A DNA stretch of 64,000 nucleotides from positions 1-64,000 of the forward strand of contig SCTB01000125.1 in assembly GCA_004297545.1 (NCBI GenBank). Reading direction: 5' to 3'. The notes under the pieces are model-generated. The model did no database searches, had not been told where the DNA came from, and saw only the letters and a list, made by a program, of their open reading frames with translations. Numbering within the stretch: the first letter of the stretch is position 1; every line of letters starts with the position of its first letter. A program made the position numbers and the translations under genes. This document shows, in pieces, positions 17,191-23,982 of the stretch. This stretch comes from Alphaproteobacteria bacterium (GTDB taxonomy: Bacteria > Pseudomonadota > Alphaproteobacteria > Micavibrionales > UBA2020).

Positions 17191-17241
17191 ATGACGAACA
17201 AATGGAACATCGCATTCTTTAGCTATTCCTATTTTGGCTGA
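17191..17241 (+). CDS. Candidate leader peptide, aromatic-rich (16 aa)
   Basis: Reads MTNKWNIAFFSYSYFG then TGA. Five of the last eight residues are Phe or Tyr. It starts within about 5 nt of the predicted transcription start and has no ribosome site, like known leaderless trpL leaders of rhizobia. Its stop codon lies in a perfect hairpin. The same layout precedes the paralogue at 19216. Inference: a translation-coupled attenuator. Confidence 0.5.
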   Translation: MTNKWNIAFFSYSYFG

Positions 17242-17253
17242 CCCCAGCCAAAA
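17232..17253 (+). promoter_or_regulatory. Hairpin at the leader stop codon
   Basis: ttttggctg (17232-17240) pairs perfectly with cagccaaaa (17245-17253) around a 4-nt loop. The leader's TGA spans the arm and loop. A ribosome stalled on the aromatic codons would keep the left arm open. Two weaker hairpins follow near 17266-17280 and 17311-17336. Confidence 0.55.
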
Positions 17254-17351
17254 TCATTGTCGTTTACGGGTATAACCCGCTCAACCTAAATCATCGCAAT
17301 CAAATCATAAGAACCGCCCTTATCAAGGGTCGGCTCAAGAGGGATAGCCAC

Positions 17352-18782
17352 ATGACGGACGTCGTCAAAAACAAGAACCGCTTAATCAGTTCACCGGAAG
17401 ACGCAAGGCAGCTGTACACCGCGACCCCGCCCGAGTACCGCGGCAAGGTCGGCCTCGAGGTCGAAATGCCGCTGTTCAGGCCGGGCGCGTGCAAGCCTGA
17501 GATTCCGAAGGCTGCAGAAATGGAGAGCCTGCAGAGGGAACTCAAGGCCAAGGGTTATGACGCGCAGCTCGAACCCGCGGGCGTGCTGGAATACGCAAGC
17601 CCGCCCGTGCCCGTGGCCGAGACGCCCCGGCTGGTCGCGCAGGCGAAGAAGGATATCGCCGTGTTCGAGGCCGCGATGGAAGACAAGGGCTATGCGCGCT
17701 CCCCCTTCTGCGTCCTGCCCACCACGACGCCCGCCGAAGCGCTGGCGAATAAAGTCTCGCGCGAGCGTCTGGAGGCGAGCCTCGACTGCCTGAAAACCTC
17801 TTACCCGGCAGAAACCAGCAAGGTGCCGCTGCTGACCACCGGCGTGCAGACGAGTTTTTCGCCTGCCGACCAGGACGAAATGTTCCGCATGGCCAAACGC
17901 GCCTATGCGCTGACGCCTTTGCTCTACGCCGCGATGAACAGCTCTTCAGGATTTGCGTGTAACGAACCCGCACGCCAAGACCAGCAGATACGCGGCAAAT
18001 ACTACGAATGCTACGGCAAGTCCGGCGGCATCGCGGAGAGCTTTTTGAAGTCGTCGACAAGCGAGGAGCTGATCCGCAACCATATCGCCGCCGTTTTCGA
18101 AACGCCGATGTTCTTCTGCTACGACCTCGACGGCAATCTTGTGCGGCCCGAGAAAGGTAAGGTCTTCACCTTCCGTGAACTGAAGGACAAGGTTCTTAAC
18201 ACCCAGTCGAACTATGAACTTGCCGAGACCTTTATCTATAACGACGTGAAAATCTGCAACCTGCGGGATGCGGAGAACAACGTCGTCGGCAAGCGCATCG
18301 AGGTCAGGCCGGCGGATTCAGGACTGCACCAGCCGTATAGCGTCTTGTTGCTGACGGCTGCGCTGATCCCCGACGGCAAGACAGCGGATACCTTCGATGA
18401 GTTGCTGAAGGAATACGGCATTACCGGCAACCCGCCGAAGGATGCGCCCATTCTTCTCGCGGGCCGCAAGGCGGCGGTCGAGCATAACGGGAAATTCATG
18501 GATGTGAATTTCGGCGTCGACCCTGACACGGGCAAGCCGAGGTCCCTGCGGGAATTCGCGGCGGATGTGGCAGGTATCATCTCCGCCCATTACGCGAACG
18601 ACAAGGAAGTCGCCCCCGATGTCGCGAAACTCTGCGACCTGCTGCTGACCGGCGAATGCGATGCGAAGGCCCATGCGGCGAAATACAAGTCGCTGGAGGA
18701 TGTCACCGCCGTACTGCAAAAATCCCAGCCACTCGCTGCCAACGGCAACCGCCCGCAGCCGGGGAGGAAACATGTCGCCTGA
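17352..18782 (+). CDS. Glutamate-cysteine-ligase-like (GCS2-type) carboxylate-amine ligase, paralogue 1
   Basis: 476 residues. Resembles the GCS2 family: GLEVEMPLFRPG near residue 35 (the G-x-E-x-E metal/ATP motif), LEPAGVLEYASPP, VQTSFSPADQDEMFRMA, and IEVRPADSG late in the chain. Members join an amino group to a glutamate-type carboxylate using ATP; the actual substrates here are unknown. 41 residues precede the first motif. The long leader region upstream holds a mini-ORF and hairpins. It is a close paralogue of the gene at 19216. A 29-codon ORF overlaps its 3' end. A role in glutathione or another gamma-glutamyl product is possible. Confidence 0.75.
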   Translation: MTDVVKNKNRLISSPEDARQLYTATPPEYRGKVGLEVEMPLFRPGACKPEIPKAAEMESLQRELKAKGYDAQLEPAGVLEYASPPVPVAETPRLVAQAKKDIAVFEAAMEDKGYARSPFCVLPTTTPAEALANKVSRERLEASLDCLKTSYPAETSKVPLLTTGVQTSFSPADQDEMFRMAKRAYALTPLLYAAMNSSSGFACNEPARQDQQIRGKYYECYGKSGGIAESFLKSSTSEELIRNHIAAVFETPMFFCYDLDGNLVRPEKGKVFTFRELKDKVLNTQSNYELAETFIYNDVKICNLRDAENNVVGKRIEVRPADSGLHQPYSVLLLTAALIPDGKTADTFDELLKEYGITGNPPKDAPILLAGRKAAVEHNGKFMDVNFGVDPDTGKPRSLREFAADVAGIISAHYANDKEVAPDVAKLCDLLLTGECDAKAHAAKYKSLEDVTAVLQKSQPLAANGNRPQPGRKHVA

Positions 18783-18861
18783 TCATGCCGAGACAACTCC
18801 GCCCGTGCAGAAGAAGCAAACGCCGAAGGATAAGGACGATCATTCTTTCGATGTGATTTGA
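18772..18861 (+). CDS. Candidate 29-aa charged small protein, coupled to the ligase
   Basis: ATG at 18772 overlaps the last codons of the ligase (stop 18782) in another frame and is preceded by an ideal GGGGAGG 4 nt upstream. The product is highly charged (PVQKKQTPKDKDDHSF). No homologue recognised. The strong site and the overlap argue for translation. Confidence 0.45.
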   Translation: MSPDHAETTPPVQKKQTPKDKDDHSFDVI

Positions 18862-18869
18862 CGCCATGC

Positions 18870-18981
18870 GTAACCCCGGCGAAAGCCGGGGTCTAAAATG
18901 TCTCCATTCGTCCGGTGGTGTCTCAGTAACCACCACCGGACAAGCGGATAGATCCGAGACCCCGGCTTTCGCCGGGGTTAC
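18870..18981. repeat. Nested MITE-like inverted repeat, family B
   Basis: 25-bp perfect inverted ends: gtaaccccggcgaaagccgg... (18870-18894) and its exact complement (18957-18981). Each end is itself a hairpin. Inside lies another palindrome, tccggtggtg / caccaccgga (18910-18939). A half copy lies at 23535-23584. Confidence 0.85.
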
Positions 18982-19017
18982 GAAAGCATTGAAATATCAC
19001 TGAGTTGTTGAATTTTA

Positions 19018-19047
19018 TTGACAGAATCACCCTAAATCAGCGACACT
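19018..19047 (+). promoter_or_regulatory. Candidate promoter upstream of ligase paralogue 2
   Basis: Perfect -35 TTGACA at 19018-19023. The -10 is weak (GACACT at 19042-19047, 18-nt spacing). TTGACA-to-leader-ATG distance (31 nt) matches that of paralogue 1 (33 nt). Confidence 0.45.
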
Positions 19048-19054
19048 CTCTCCC

Positions 19055-19114
19055 ATGACAAACCGCGTGGAAAAATTCTCCGCCCTGCATTCCCGTCGCC
19101 ACCACTGGCGCTAG
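19055..19114 (+). CDS. Candidate leader peptide, Arg/His-rich (19 aa)
   Basis: Reads MTNRVEKFSALHSRRHHWR then TAG. It shares MTN with the leader at 17191 but is rich in Arg and His instead of Phe and Tyr. The TAG lies in a perfect hairpin. No ribosome site is seen, and the predicted transcription start is very close. Confidence 0.42.
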   Translation: MTNRVEKFSALHSRRHHWR

Positions 19115-19145
19115 CCAGTCGTATTGTTAACAGGCCATAGCCTGT
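19104..19145 (+). promoter_or_regulatory. Two consecutive hairpins at and after the leader stop
   Basis: actggc (19104-19109) with gccagt (19114-19119), loop gcta holding part of the TAG; then acaggc (19130-19135) with gcctgt (19140-19145), loop cata. No T tract follows, so the mechanism might be translational or Rho-linked rather than an intrinsic terminator. Confidence 0.5.
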
Positions 19146-19215
19146 CCCCATCCAGATAACCGAAGTTTTAACCGCCAGCGCCATAGACGCGTGGGCCATT
19201 GCAGGATTAACCGTC

Positions 19216-20604
19216 ATGACCGACGTACAGAAAACCAACAACAAAAAAATCGCCTCGATCACCGATGCGCTGCCGCTCTATGCGCCACCGCCCGCCGAAT
19301 ATGCCGGTAAAATCGGCGTGGAGGTGGAAATGCCGCTCATCAAGCCAGGCATCGGCAAGCCCGCCATCCCCACAGCCCTCGAAATGCAGGCGCTGCAGGC
19401 GAAGCTGAAAACAAAGGGCTTCGACGCGCAGCTGGAACCCGCCGGCGTGCTGGAATATGCGGGCCCGCCCTTTGCCACGAATGATACGGCGGCGCTGCTG
19501 AAGAAGATGAAAACCGATATCGGCGTCTTCGACGCGGCGGCGGCGGAAGCGGGCTTTACGCGATCCCCCTTCTCCATCGTGCCGACGACGACGAAGGAAG
19601 AGGCCCTCGGCAACATGGTCAGCCGCGAGCGTTTGCAGGTGAGCCTGAAAGCGATGCAGGAAATTTTTGACGAGAACACCCTGCGCCTGCCGATGCTGAC
19701 CTCCAGCGTGCAGACCAGCTTTTCACCCAAGGACGCCGATGAAATGTTCCGCATGGTCTATCGCGCCTATGCGCTGAACCCGCTGCTGACGGCAGCCTGC
19801 AATTCGTCGAGCGGATATATCGTCAATGAAGACGAAAAACTCGATTACATTCCGCGCGGCAAATATTACCTGGGCTATGGCGAAGCGGGCGGGGTTTCGC
19901 CGGCTTTCCTGAAGTCGGAGAATGGCGAGGAGTTTATCCGCAATCACATCGAGGCCGTGTTCAGGGCGCCGATGCACTTCGCCTATAACCCCGACAGCAG
20001 CATTATCCCCGCCACGAAGGAAAACCGCATCACGTTTGAAAAACTCATCGAACAGGGGCTCAATACCCAGTCGAACTATGAGCTGGCCGAGACCTTTCTT
20101 TATAACGACGTGAAGGTCTGCAACCTGCGCGACGAAGACGGCCGCGTGATCGGCAAGCGCATGGAAGTGCGCGGCGCAGACAGCGGCATGGACCAGCCCG
20201 TGATGGCCGTGATATTGAGCGCGACGCTGATTCCGGAAGGCCCGGCGGCGAAAGCTTTCGATGAGCTGCTGAAGGACTACGGCTTCACCGGCAACCCGAA
20301 GACCGATGCCGCGCTGTTCCTGTCGTCCCGCGATGCGGCCGTGAATAACGGCGGCAGGTTCATGGATGTGGCTTTCGGCACCGGCCGTCTGCGTGATTTC
20401 GCGCAGGACGTCGCCGGCATCCTCGCGACCTATGCCGAAGTACCGCAGAAAGACCTGGCGCGGCTGACGGATGTGCTGATGACGGGAGAGTGCGACGCGA
20501 AGATATTCGCGGAAAAATTCGCAACGCTGAAGGACGCGGCGGATTACATGCAGAAGGATGCCGCGCCGAAACAGGGCAAAGGGCCGAAGGCGGCGTTGGG
20601 GTGA
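19216..20604 (+). CDS. Glutamate-cysteine-ligase-like (GCS2-type) carboxylate-amine ligase, paralogue 2
   Basis: 462 residues, close paralogue of the gene at 17352. Shared landmarks: IGVEVEMPLIKPG, LEPAGVLEYAGPP, RSPFSIVPTTT, MLTSSVQTSFSPKDADEMFR, NTQSNYELAETFLYNDVK, MEVRGADSGMDQP. The last of these matches the family's E-x-R-x-x-D motif better than paralogue 1 (VRPADSG). A weak AGGA lies 10 nt before the ATG. The two copies are not contiguous: each has its own promoter and leader, implying separate control. No cytoplasmic-exit signal. Confidence 0.75.
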   Translation: MTDVQKTNNKKIASITDALPLYAPPPAEYAGKIGVEVEMPLIKPGIGKPAIPTALEMQALQAKLKTKGFDAQLEPAGVLEYAGPPFATNDTAALLKKMKTDIGVFDAAAAEAGFTRSPFSIVPTTTKEEALGNMVSRERLQVSLKAMQEIFDENTLRLPMLTSSVQTSFSPKDADEMFRMVYRAYALNPLLTAACNSSSGYIVNEDEKLDYIPRGKYYLGYGEAGGVSPAFLKSENGEEFIRNHIEAVFRAPMHFAYNPDSSIIPATKENRITFEKLIEQGLNTQSNYELAETFLYNDVKVCNLRDEDGRVIGKRMEVRGADSGMDQPVMAVILSATLIPEGPAAKAFDELLKDYGFTGNPKTDAALFLSSRDAAVNNGGRFMDVAFGTGRLRDFAQDVAGILATYAEVPQKDLARLTDVLMTGECDAKIFAEKFATLKDAADYMQKDAAPKQGKGPKAALG

Positions 20605-20612
20605 AACAGCTC

Positions 20613-20726
20613 GTCATGCCCGCCTTGCGCGGGCATCCGGAGCGCGTCTGCGCGTCTTATATCCTTATATTATGAGTCATATGACGGCCGGACGGCCTCC
20701 GGACCCCCGCGCAAGGCGGGGGTGAC
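20613..20726. repeat. Palindromic repeat pair, family A copy 2
   Basis: gtcatgcccgcc... (20613-20640) faces ...ggcgggggtgac (20699-20726). The centre matches the copy at 16267, but the two hairpin types are swapped between the ends. It lies between convergent genes and may terminate both. Confidence 0.85.
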
Positions 20727-20745
20727 GGCAATCCGGAATTTTAGG

Positions 20746-21354
20746 TTACCCGCCCTTCACCTGCTGCAGGAAATCCTGCCGCAGCCCCGCGTCGCGTTTA
20801 TACACGCCGAGGAATCTGGTGGTGATAGTCTTGGAATGATCCTTGCGCACGCCGCGAATTTTCATGCAGAAATGTTCCGCCTCGATCATCACGGCGACGC
20901 CCTTGGGCTTCACGAACTGGTAAAGCGTATTGGCGATTTGTGACGTCAGGCGTTCCTGCACCTGCATGCGGCGCGCGTACATGTCGACGACGCGGGCGAG
21001 TTTTGAAATGCCCAGAATGCGGCCGTCGGGGATATAGGCCACATGCGCGAAGCCGATAAAGGGCGCCATATGGTGCTCGCAGCGCGATTCAACTTCGATA
21101 TGGCGGATCAGGACCGGGTCGGAATAACCGCCCATGTCTTCCTTGAAGGTGCGCGACAGCACATCTTCGGCTTTCACCTGGTAGCCCTGGAAATATTCCT
21201 CGAAAGCCTTCACGACGCGGCGCGGCGTTTCTTTTAAGCCCTCGCGGTTCGGGTTTTCGCCGATCCAGCGGATAAGGGTCGTCACCGCCGCCTCCGCTTC
21301 CTCGCGGGTGGGCTGCTGGACTTTCGCTACCGATAATTTGCTTTTGGTCGCCAT
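20746..21354 (-). CDS. folE: GTP cyclohydrolase I
   Basis: 202 residues. Converts GTP to dihydroneopterin triphosphate, the first step to folate. Zinc ligands and catalytic His are visible in [14 protein letters not shown], and the second zinc Cys in [11 protein letters not shown]. Other hallmarks: [47 protein letters not shown]. Length is normal. A 20-nt gap separates its start from the stop of the glycosylase gene upstream, so the two are likely cotranscribed. Confidence 0.97.
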   Translation of the reverse strand: MATKSKLSVAKVQQPTREEAEAAVTTLIRWIGENPNREGLKETPRRVVKAFEEYFQGYQVKAEDVLSRTFKEDMGGYSDPVLIRHIEVESRCEHHMAPFIGFAHVAYIPDGRILGISKLARVVDMYARRMQVQERLTSQIANTLYQFVKPKGVAVMIEAEHFCMKIRGVRKDHSKTITTRFLGVYKRDAGLRQDFLQQVKGG

Positions 21355-21375
21355 AGGGCGATTCTATAGCATTTT

Positions 21376-22029
21376 TCAGGCGCGCCAGACAATCAAAGAA
21401 GCGGCGGAGCGGTAAGGCGCCCAGATTTCGCCCATTTGGCGGGTTTTTTTGATGTCCGGCCGGGTTTTTAACCCGTGCAGCCGCTGCATCCCCGCCTGCA
21501 GGCCCAGATCCCCCGCCGGCCAGATATCGGCGCGGCCGAGCGAGAACATCAGGTAAATCTCGGCGCTCCAGGGGCCGATGCCTTTCAGGCTGGTGAGGGC
21601 CGCGAAAGCCTCCGCGTCATCCATGGAGGACAGATCGGCAGGCCTGAATTTTTTATTCACGATACGTTCCGCAAGGTCGCGGCAATAGGCCATTTTCTGG
21701 CGGCTGAGGCCGATTTCGCGCAGTTGCATATCATCGAGCTTCAGGAAGCGGCGCGGGGTAATCTCGGGCGTCATGCTGTGCAGCCGTGCGATCATATGCG
21801 CGGCTGCGGCCACCGAAACCTGCTGGCCGATTATAATGTAAACAAGCCCCGCGAAATCATCCGGCTGTTTTTTCCACGGCAGGATGCCGATGCGCTTGTG
21901 CGCGGCCTTCAGCTCCGGGTGATTCCGGCCCAGCGCCCGCAGCCCCTTGCCGATTTCCGGTAAATCATGCAGGTAAACCTCGCCCTCGTACCAGATATTC
22001 GGCGGCTTTTTCTCTTGTTTTTCAGGCAT
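21376..22029 (-). CDS. DNA-3-methyladenine glycosylase II-like (HhH-GPD family)
   Basis: 217 residues. Base-excision repair glycosylase of the AlkA type. The helix-hairpin-helix is LKGIGPWSAEIYLMFSLGRADIWPAGDLGL, with the catalytic Asp in WPAGDLG and the conserved PWSAE. FAGLVYIIIGQQVSVAAAA is the usual upstream helix. No FeS cysteine loop, which separates it from Nth. Probably removes alkylated purines. Confidence 0.9.
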   Translation of the reverse strand: MPEKQEKKPPNIWYEGEVYLHDLPEIGKGLRALGRNHPELKAAHKRIGILPWKKQPDDFAGLVYIIIGQQVSVAAAAHMIARLHSMTPEITPRRFLKLDDMQLREIGLSRQKMAYCRDLAERIVNKKFRPADLSSMDDAEAFAALTSLKGIGPWSAEIYLMFSLGRADIWPAGDLGLQAGMQRLHGLKTRPDIKKTRQMGEIWAPYRSAASLIVWRA

Positions 22030-22052
22030 GATGGGCTATGTCTAATGTTGCT

Positions 22053-22081
22053 TTGAGTTATTGACGCCGCAAGGCTAAAAT
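22053..22081 (+). promoter_or_regulatory. Promoter of the ATPase-inhibitor gene
   Basis: TTGAGT (22053-22058), 17-nt spacer, TAAAAT (22076-22081), 38 nt before the ATG at 22120. Confidence 0.6.
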
Positions 22082-22119
22082 AGCCGAGGTTTTAAAGATT
22101 ACAAGCAGAGGGGCAAGTC

Positions 22120-22446
22120 ATGACAACAGCATCTTTCGACGACCGCGAGAAGGCTTTCGAAAACAAGTACAAGCATGACCAGGACCTGCAGTTCAAGGTG
22201 CAGTCCAAGGCCGTGCGCCTGTTCGGCCTCTGGGCCGCCGAAAAGCTCGGCAAGAAAGGCGACGACGCCCAGAAATACGCCGATGAGGTGCTCGACTCCG
22301 ATTTCGACGAACCCGGCATCAAGGACGTACTGCGCAAGGTGCAAAAAGACTTCACCGCCAAAGGCATCACCATGACCGACCACCACCTGGAGAACGAATA
22401 CAATGTTCACCTGACGGCGGCGAAGAAGGCGTTGTCGGCGGCTTAA
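22120..22446 (+). CDS. F1-ATPase inhibitor zeta subunit (DUF1476)
   Basis: 108 residues with the DUF1476 pattern: FDDREKAFENKYKHDQDLQFK, then LFGLWAAEKLGKKGDDAQKYA and VLRKVQKDF. In Paracoccus denitrificans this protein binds F1 and inserts its N-terminal helix to block ATP hydrolysis. The family is essentially alphaproteobacterial, which helps place the organism. Ribosome site GAGGGG lies upstream. Confidence 0.92.
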   Translation: MTTASFDDREKAFENKYKHDQDLQFKVQSKAVRLFGLWAAEKLGKKGDDAQKYADEVLDSDFDEPGIKDVLRKVQKDFTAKGITMTDHHLENEYNVHLTAAKKALSAA

Positions 22447-22455
22447 TTTCCACCG

Positions 22456-22480
22456 CAACCCCGGCGAAAGCCGGGGGTCT
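22456..22480. repeat. Single family-B palindrome
   Basis: caaccccggcgaaagccggg... is one end of the family-B element (compare 18870-18894), here without a partner. It lies just after the inhibitor gene and may act as a terminator. Confidence 0.7.
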
Positions 22481-22531
22481 AGCATCTCTCAGCGCGAAAT
22501 GGCGGTGCCGTATTTTTAACGGAGAGTGCCT

Positions 22532-23479
22532 GTGCGTATTTTAGTTATTGCTTTTCTGGCGCTTCTCCTTTCCCCCGGCATCGCATTCGCTGCGGATGAC
22601 ACCTGCAAGGGAGTTCCCTTGAACGAGCAGGAATACTATGAAATCCGCGCCAAGCAGGGTGACAGGCCGGCACAGCACAAGCTGGGAGAGATTTACCTGA
22701 GCAAGCGGACGCCGGAGTATCAGAAGAAGGCGCGCGAGTGGTTAAAAAAAGCAGAGGCGCAGGGATACGTCAATGCTCCCGCCGGGGAAGAGAAGTTTTT
22801 TCAGCCCGGCTACAAAGAACCCGAAAAGTCCCCCTCTGACCCGTTTCTGAATATTGACGGCATTCTATGCGGCGGCGAGTCCAATGGGTGTAAGGCTGTT
22901 GCCACATGTGGCGATTTGACAGCAATAAATTGCTATCAGAAAAATGTCCGGTATTTTTCACGCGGGTTTGTCGGAGAGAAAAGCATTTTCTACTTCGCAA
23001 ACAAAATAACCAAAAAGACCATAAATCGTTGTGCTTTTTTTCACGGAGAAAAGGATTGTGCAGCGGGCGATTTGAAGGAATGGACATGCGACCCGCCAAA
23101 GCCACCAAAGCCGCTGATCTCGGAGGAGGAATGTCGGATCATTCCAGATAACTCACAACAGGAAACCATGGCGGCAGAGCACAGCGAATATGCACAGAGG
23201 ATTGATGTTCGTGGATTGGCTTGCGGCAAGTCATCGCCGGTAAAGATTACGGATGTTTGCGGTGATTTGGTAAGAATGATTCCCTATCCCAATCCTTCCC
23301 CCCTTGATCGAAGCTCTCCACTCGAGCAAAGTAGCTATTTCGGTAATATCCGGACAAATAAAATAGTGGCCGAGTATTCGAAAGGTGACGGCGCTCCAAA
23401 GGAATGGTCTTGCGACTGGCCACCTTATGAACCTGCCCCTCCAGAAGATCTTTGGCCGAATTGGGGCATGATACGTTGA
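22532..23479 (+). CDS. Secreted Sel1-like protein with duplicated Cys-rich module
   Basis: 315 residues from the GTG at 22532, chosen because GGAG lies 7 nt upstream; another GTG at 22526 is too close to it. Signal peptide MRILVIAFLALLLSPGIAFA. Next a Sel1/TPR-like pair (QGDRPAQHKLGEIYLSKRTP; AREWLKKAEAQG). Two copies of a Cys-rich module follow: CGG..CKAVATCGDL..LKEWTCDPP and CGK..KITDVCGDL..PKEWSCDWPP, likely held by disulfides in the periplasm. Its base composition is lower in GC than its neighbours. Function unknown. Confidence 0.75.
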   Translation: MRILVIAFLALLLSPGIAFAADDTCKGVPLNEQEYYEIRAKQGDRPAQHKLGEIYLSKRTPEYQKKAREWLKKAEAQGYVNAPAGEEKFFQPGYKEPEKSPSDPFLNIDGILCGGESNGCKAVATCGDLTAINCYQKNVRYFSRGFVGEKSIFYFANKITKKTINRCAFFHGEKDCAAGDLKEWTCDPPKPPKPLISEEECRIIPDNSQQETMAAEHSEYAQRIDVRGLACGKSSPVKITDVCGDLVRMIPYPNPSPLDRSSPLEQSSYFGNIRTNKIVAEYSKGDGAPKEWSCDWPPYEPAPPEDLWPNWGMIR

Positions 23480-23534
23480 TCGTTTCCAACCATCCTGAAC
23501 GTCGTTCTTGTTAAAAAGTTCAGATACAACAACA

Positions 23535-23584
23535 ACCACCGGACAAATGTAGATATCCAAGACCCCGGCGTGCGCCGGGGTTAC
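23535..23584. repeat. Half copy of the family-B element
   Basis: ccaccggacaa... followed by agaccccggcg.. and ..cgccggggttac matches the right half of the element at 18870-18981. The left half is missing. Confidence 0.7.
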
Positions 23585-23703
23585 AGCATTTGTTTTTCCT
23601 CCTCCTCCACTCTCCCCACCCCCTAAGTTTCACATTATGTAAATAAAAAGCGCCTTCCTCCACGCCGAAACCAAACTTGCATTTTGTTGCAGTTGCCAGT
23701 CTT

Positions 23704-23725
23704 CGGAGTATGTGCGGAGTATGTG
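23704..23725. repeat. Tandem 11-mer duplication
   Basis: cggagtatgtg occurs twice back to back (23704-23714 and 23715-23725). Confidence 0.8.
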
Positions 23726-23861
23726 CTCCCGAGGCGCTCTATTGGCGCTCTCCGCATGCGGAAAAGCCAATGAAATGGCGGTTTTTTGCGTGTTGAGGGG
23801 GCCTTAAAAGGCTTTTTGCGAAAAGCGGTGTTTGGGGGATGGAGGCGCTATCTAACCCCTC

Positions 23862-23961
23862 GCCACCCCGGCGAAGGCCGGGGTCCACGCACCTTCAGCA
23901 CGTATGACGGAGCCGCCATGAGTGCGTAGGCAGTCTTGACCCCGGCCTTCGCCGGGGTGGC
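23862..23961. repeat. MITE-like inverted repeat, family C
   Basis: gccaccccggcgaaggccgg... (23862-23885) and its exact complement (23938-23961) enclose 52 bp. Each 24-nt end is a hairpin. It lies 22 bp beyond the helicase stop and may end its transcript. Confidence 0.85.
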
Positions 23962-23982
23962 ATGCTTGTTTGATGATGGCTC

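Larger units (their letters stand above)
23480..23982. other. 503-bp gene-free stretch made of repeats
   Basis: Holds a half family-B element (23535-23584), a tandem 11-mer (23704-23725), a T-rich hairpin segment (near 23801-23817) and a complete inverted-repeat element (23862-23961). I see no coding signal in it. Confidence 0.7.

Noticed and set aside
17191-17241. Leader ORF as a plain coding gene
   Set aside because: At 16 codons with no ribosome site and its stop within a hairpin, a regulatory role is more likely than a functional protein.
19024-19047. A strong -10 for the second ligase promoter
   Set aside because: Only weak matches occur at 17-18 nt from TTGACA, so the promoter is listed with low confidence.
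16267-23961. Repeated GC palindromes as a possible CRISPR
   Set aside because: Copies are dispersed, inverted rather than direct, and have no regular spacers or cas genes.
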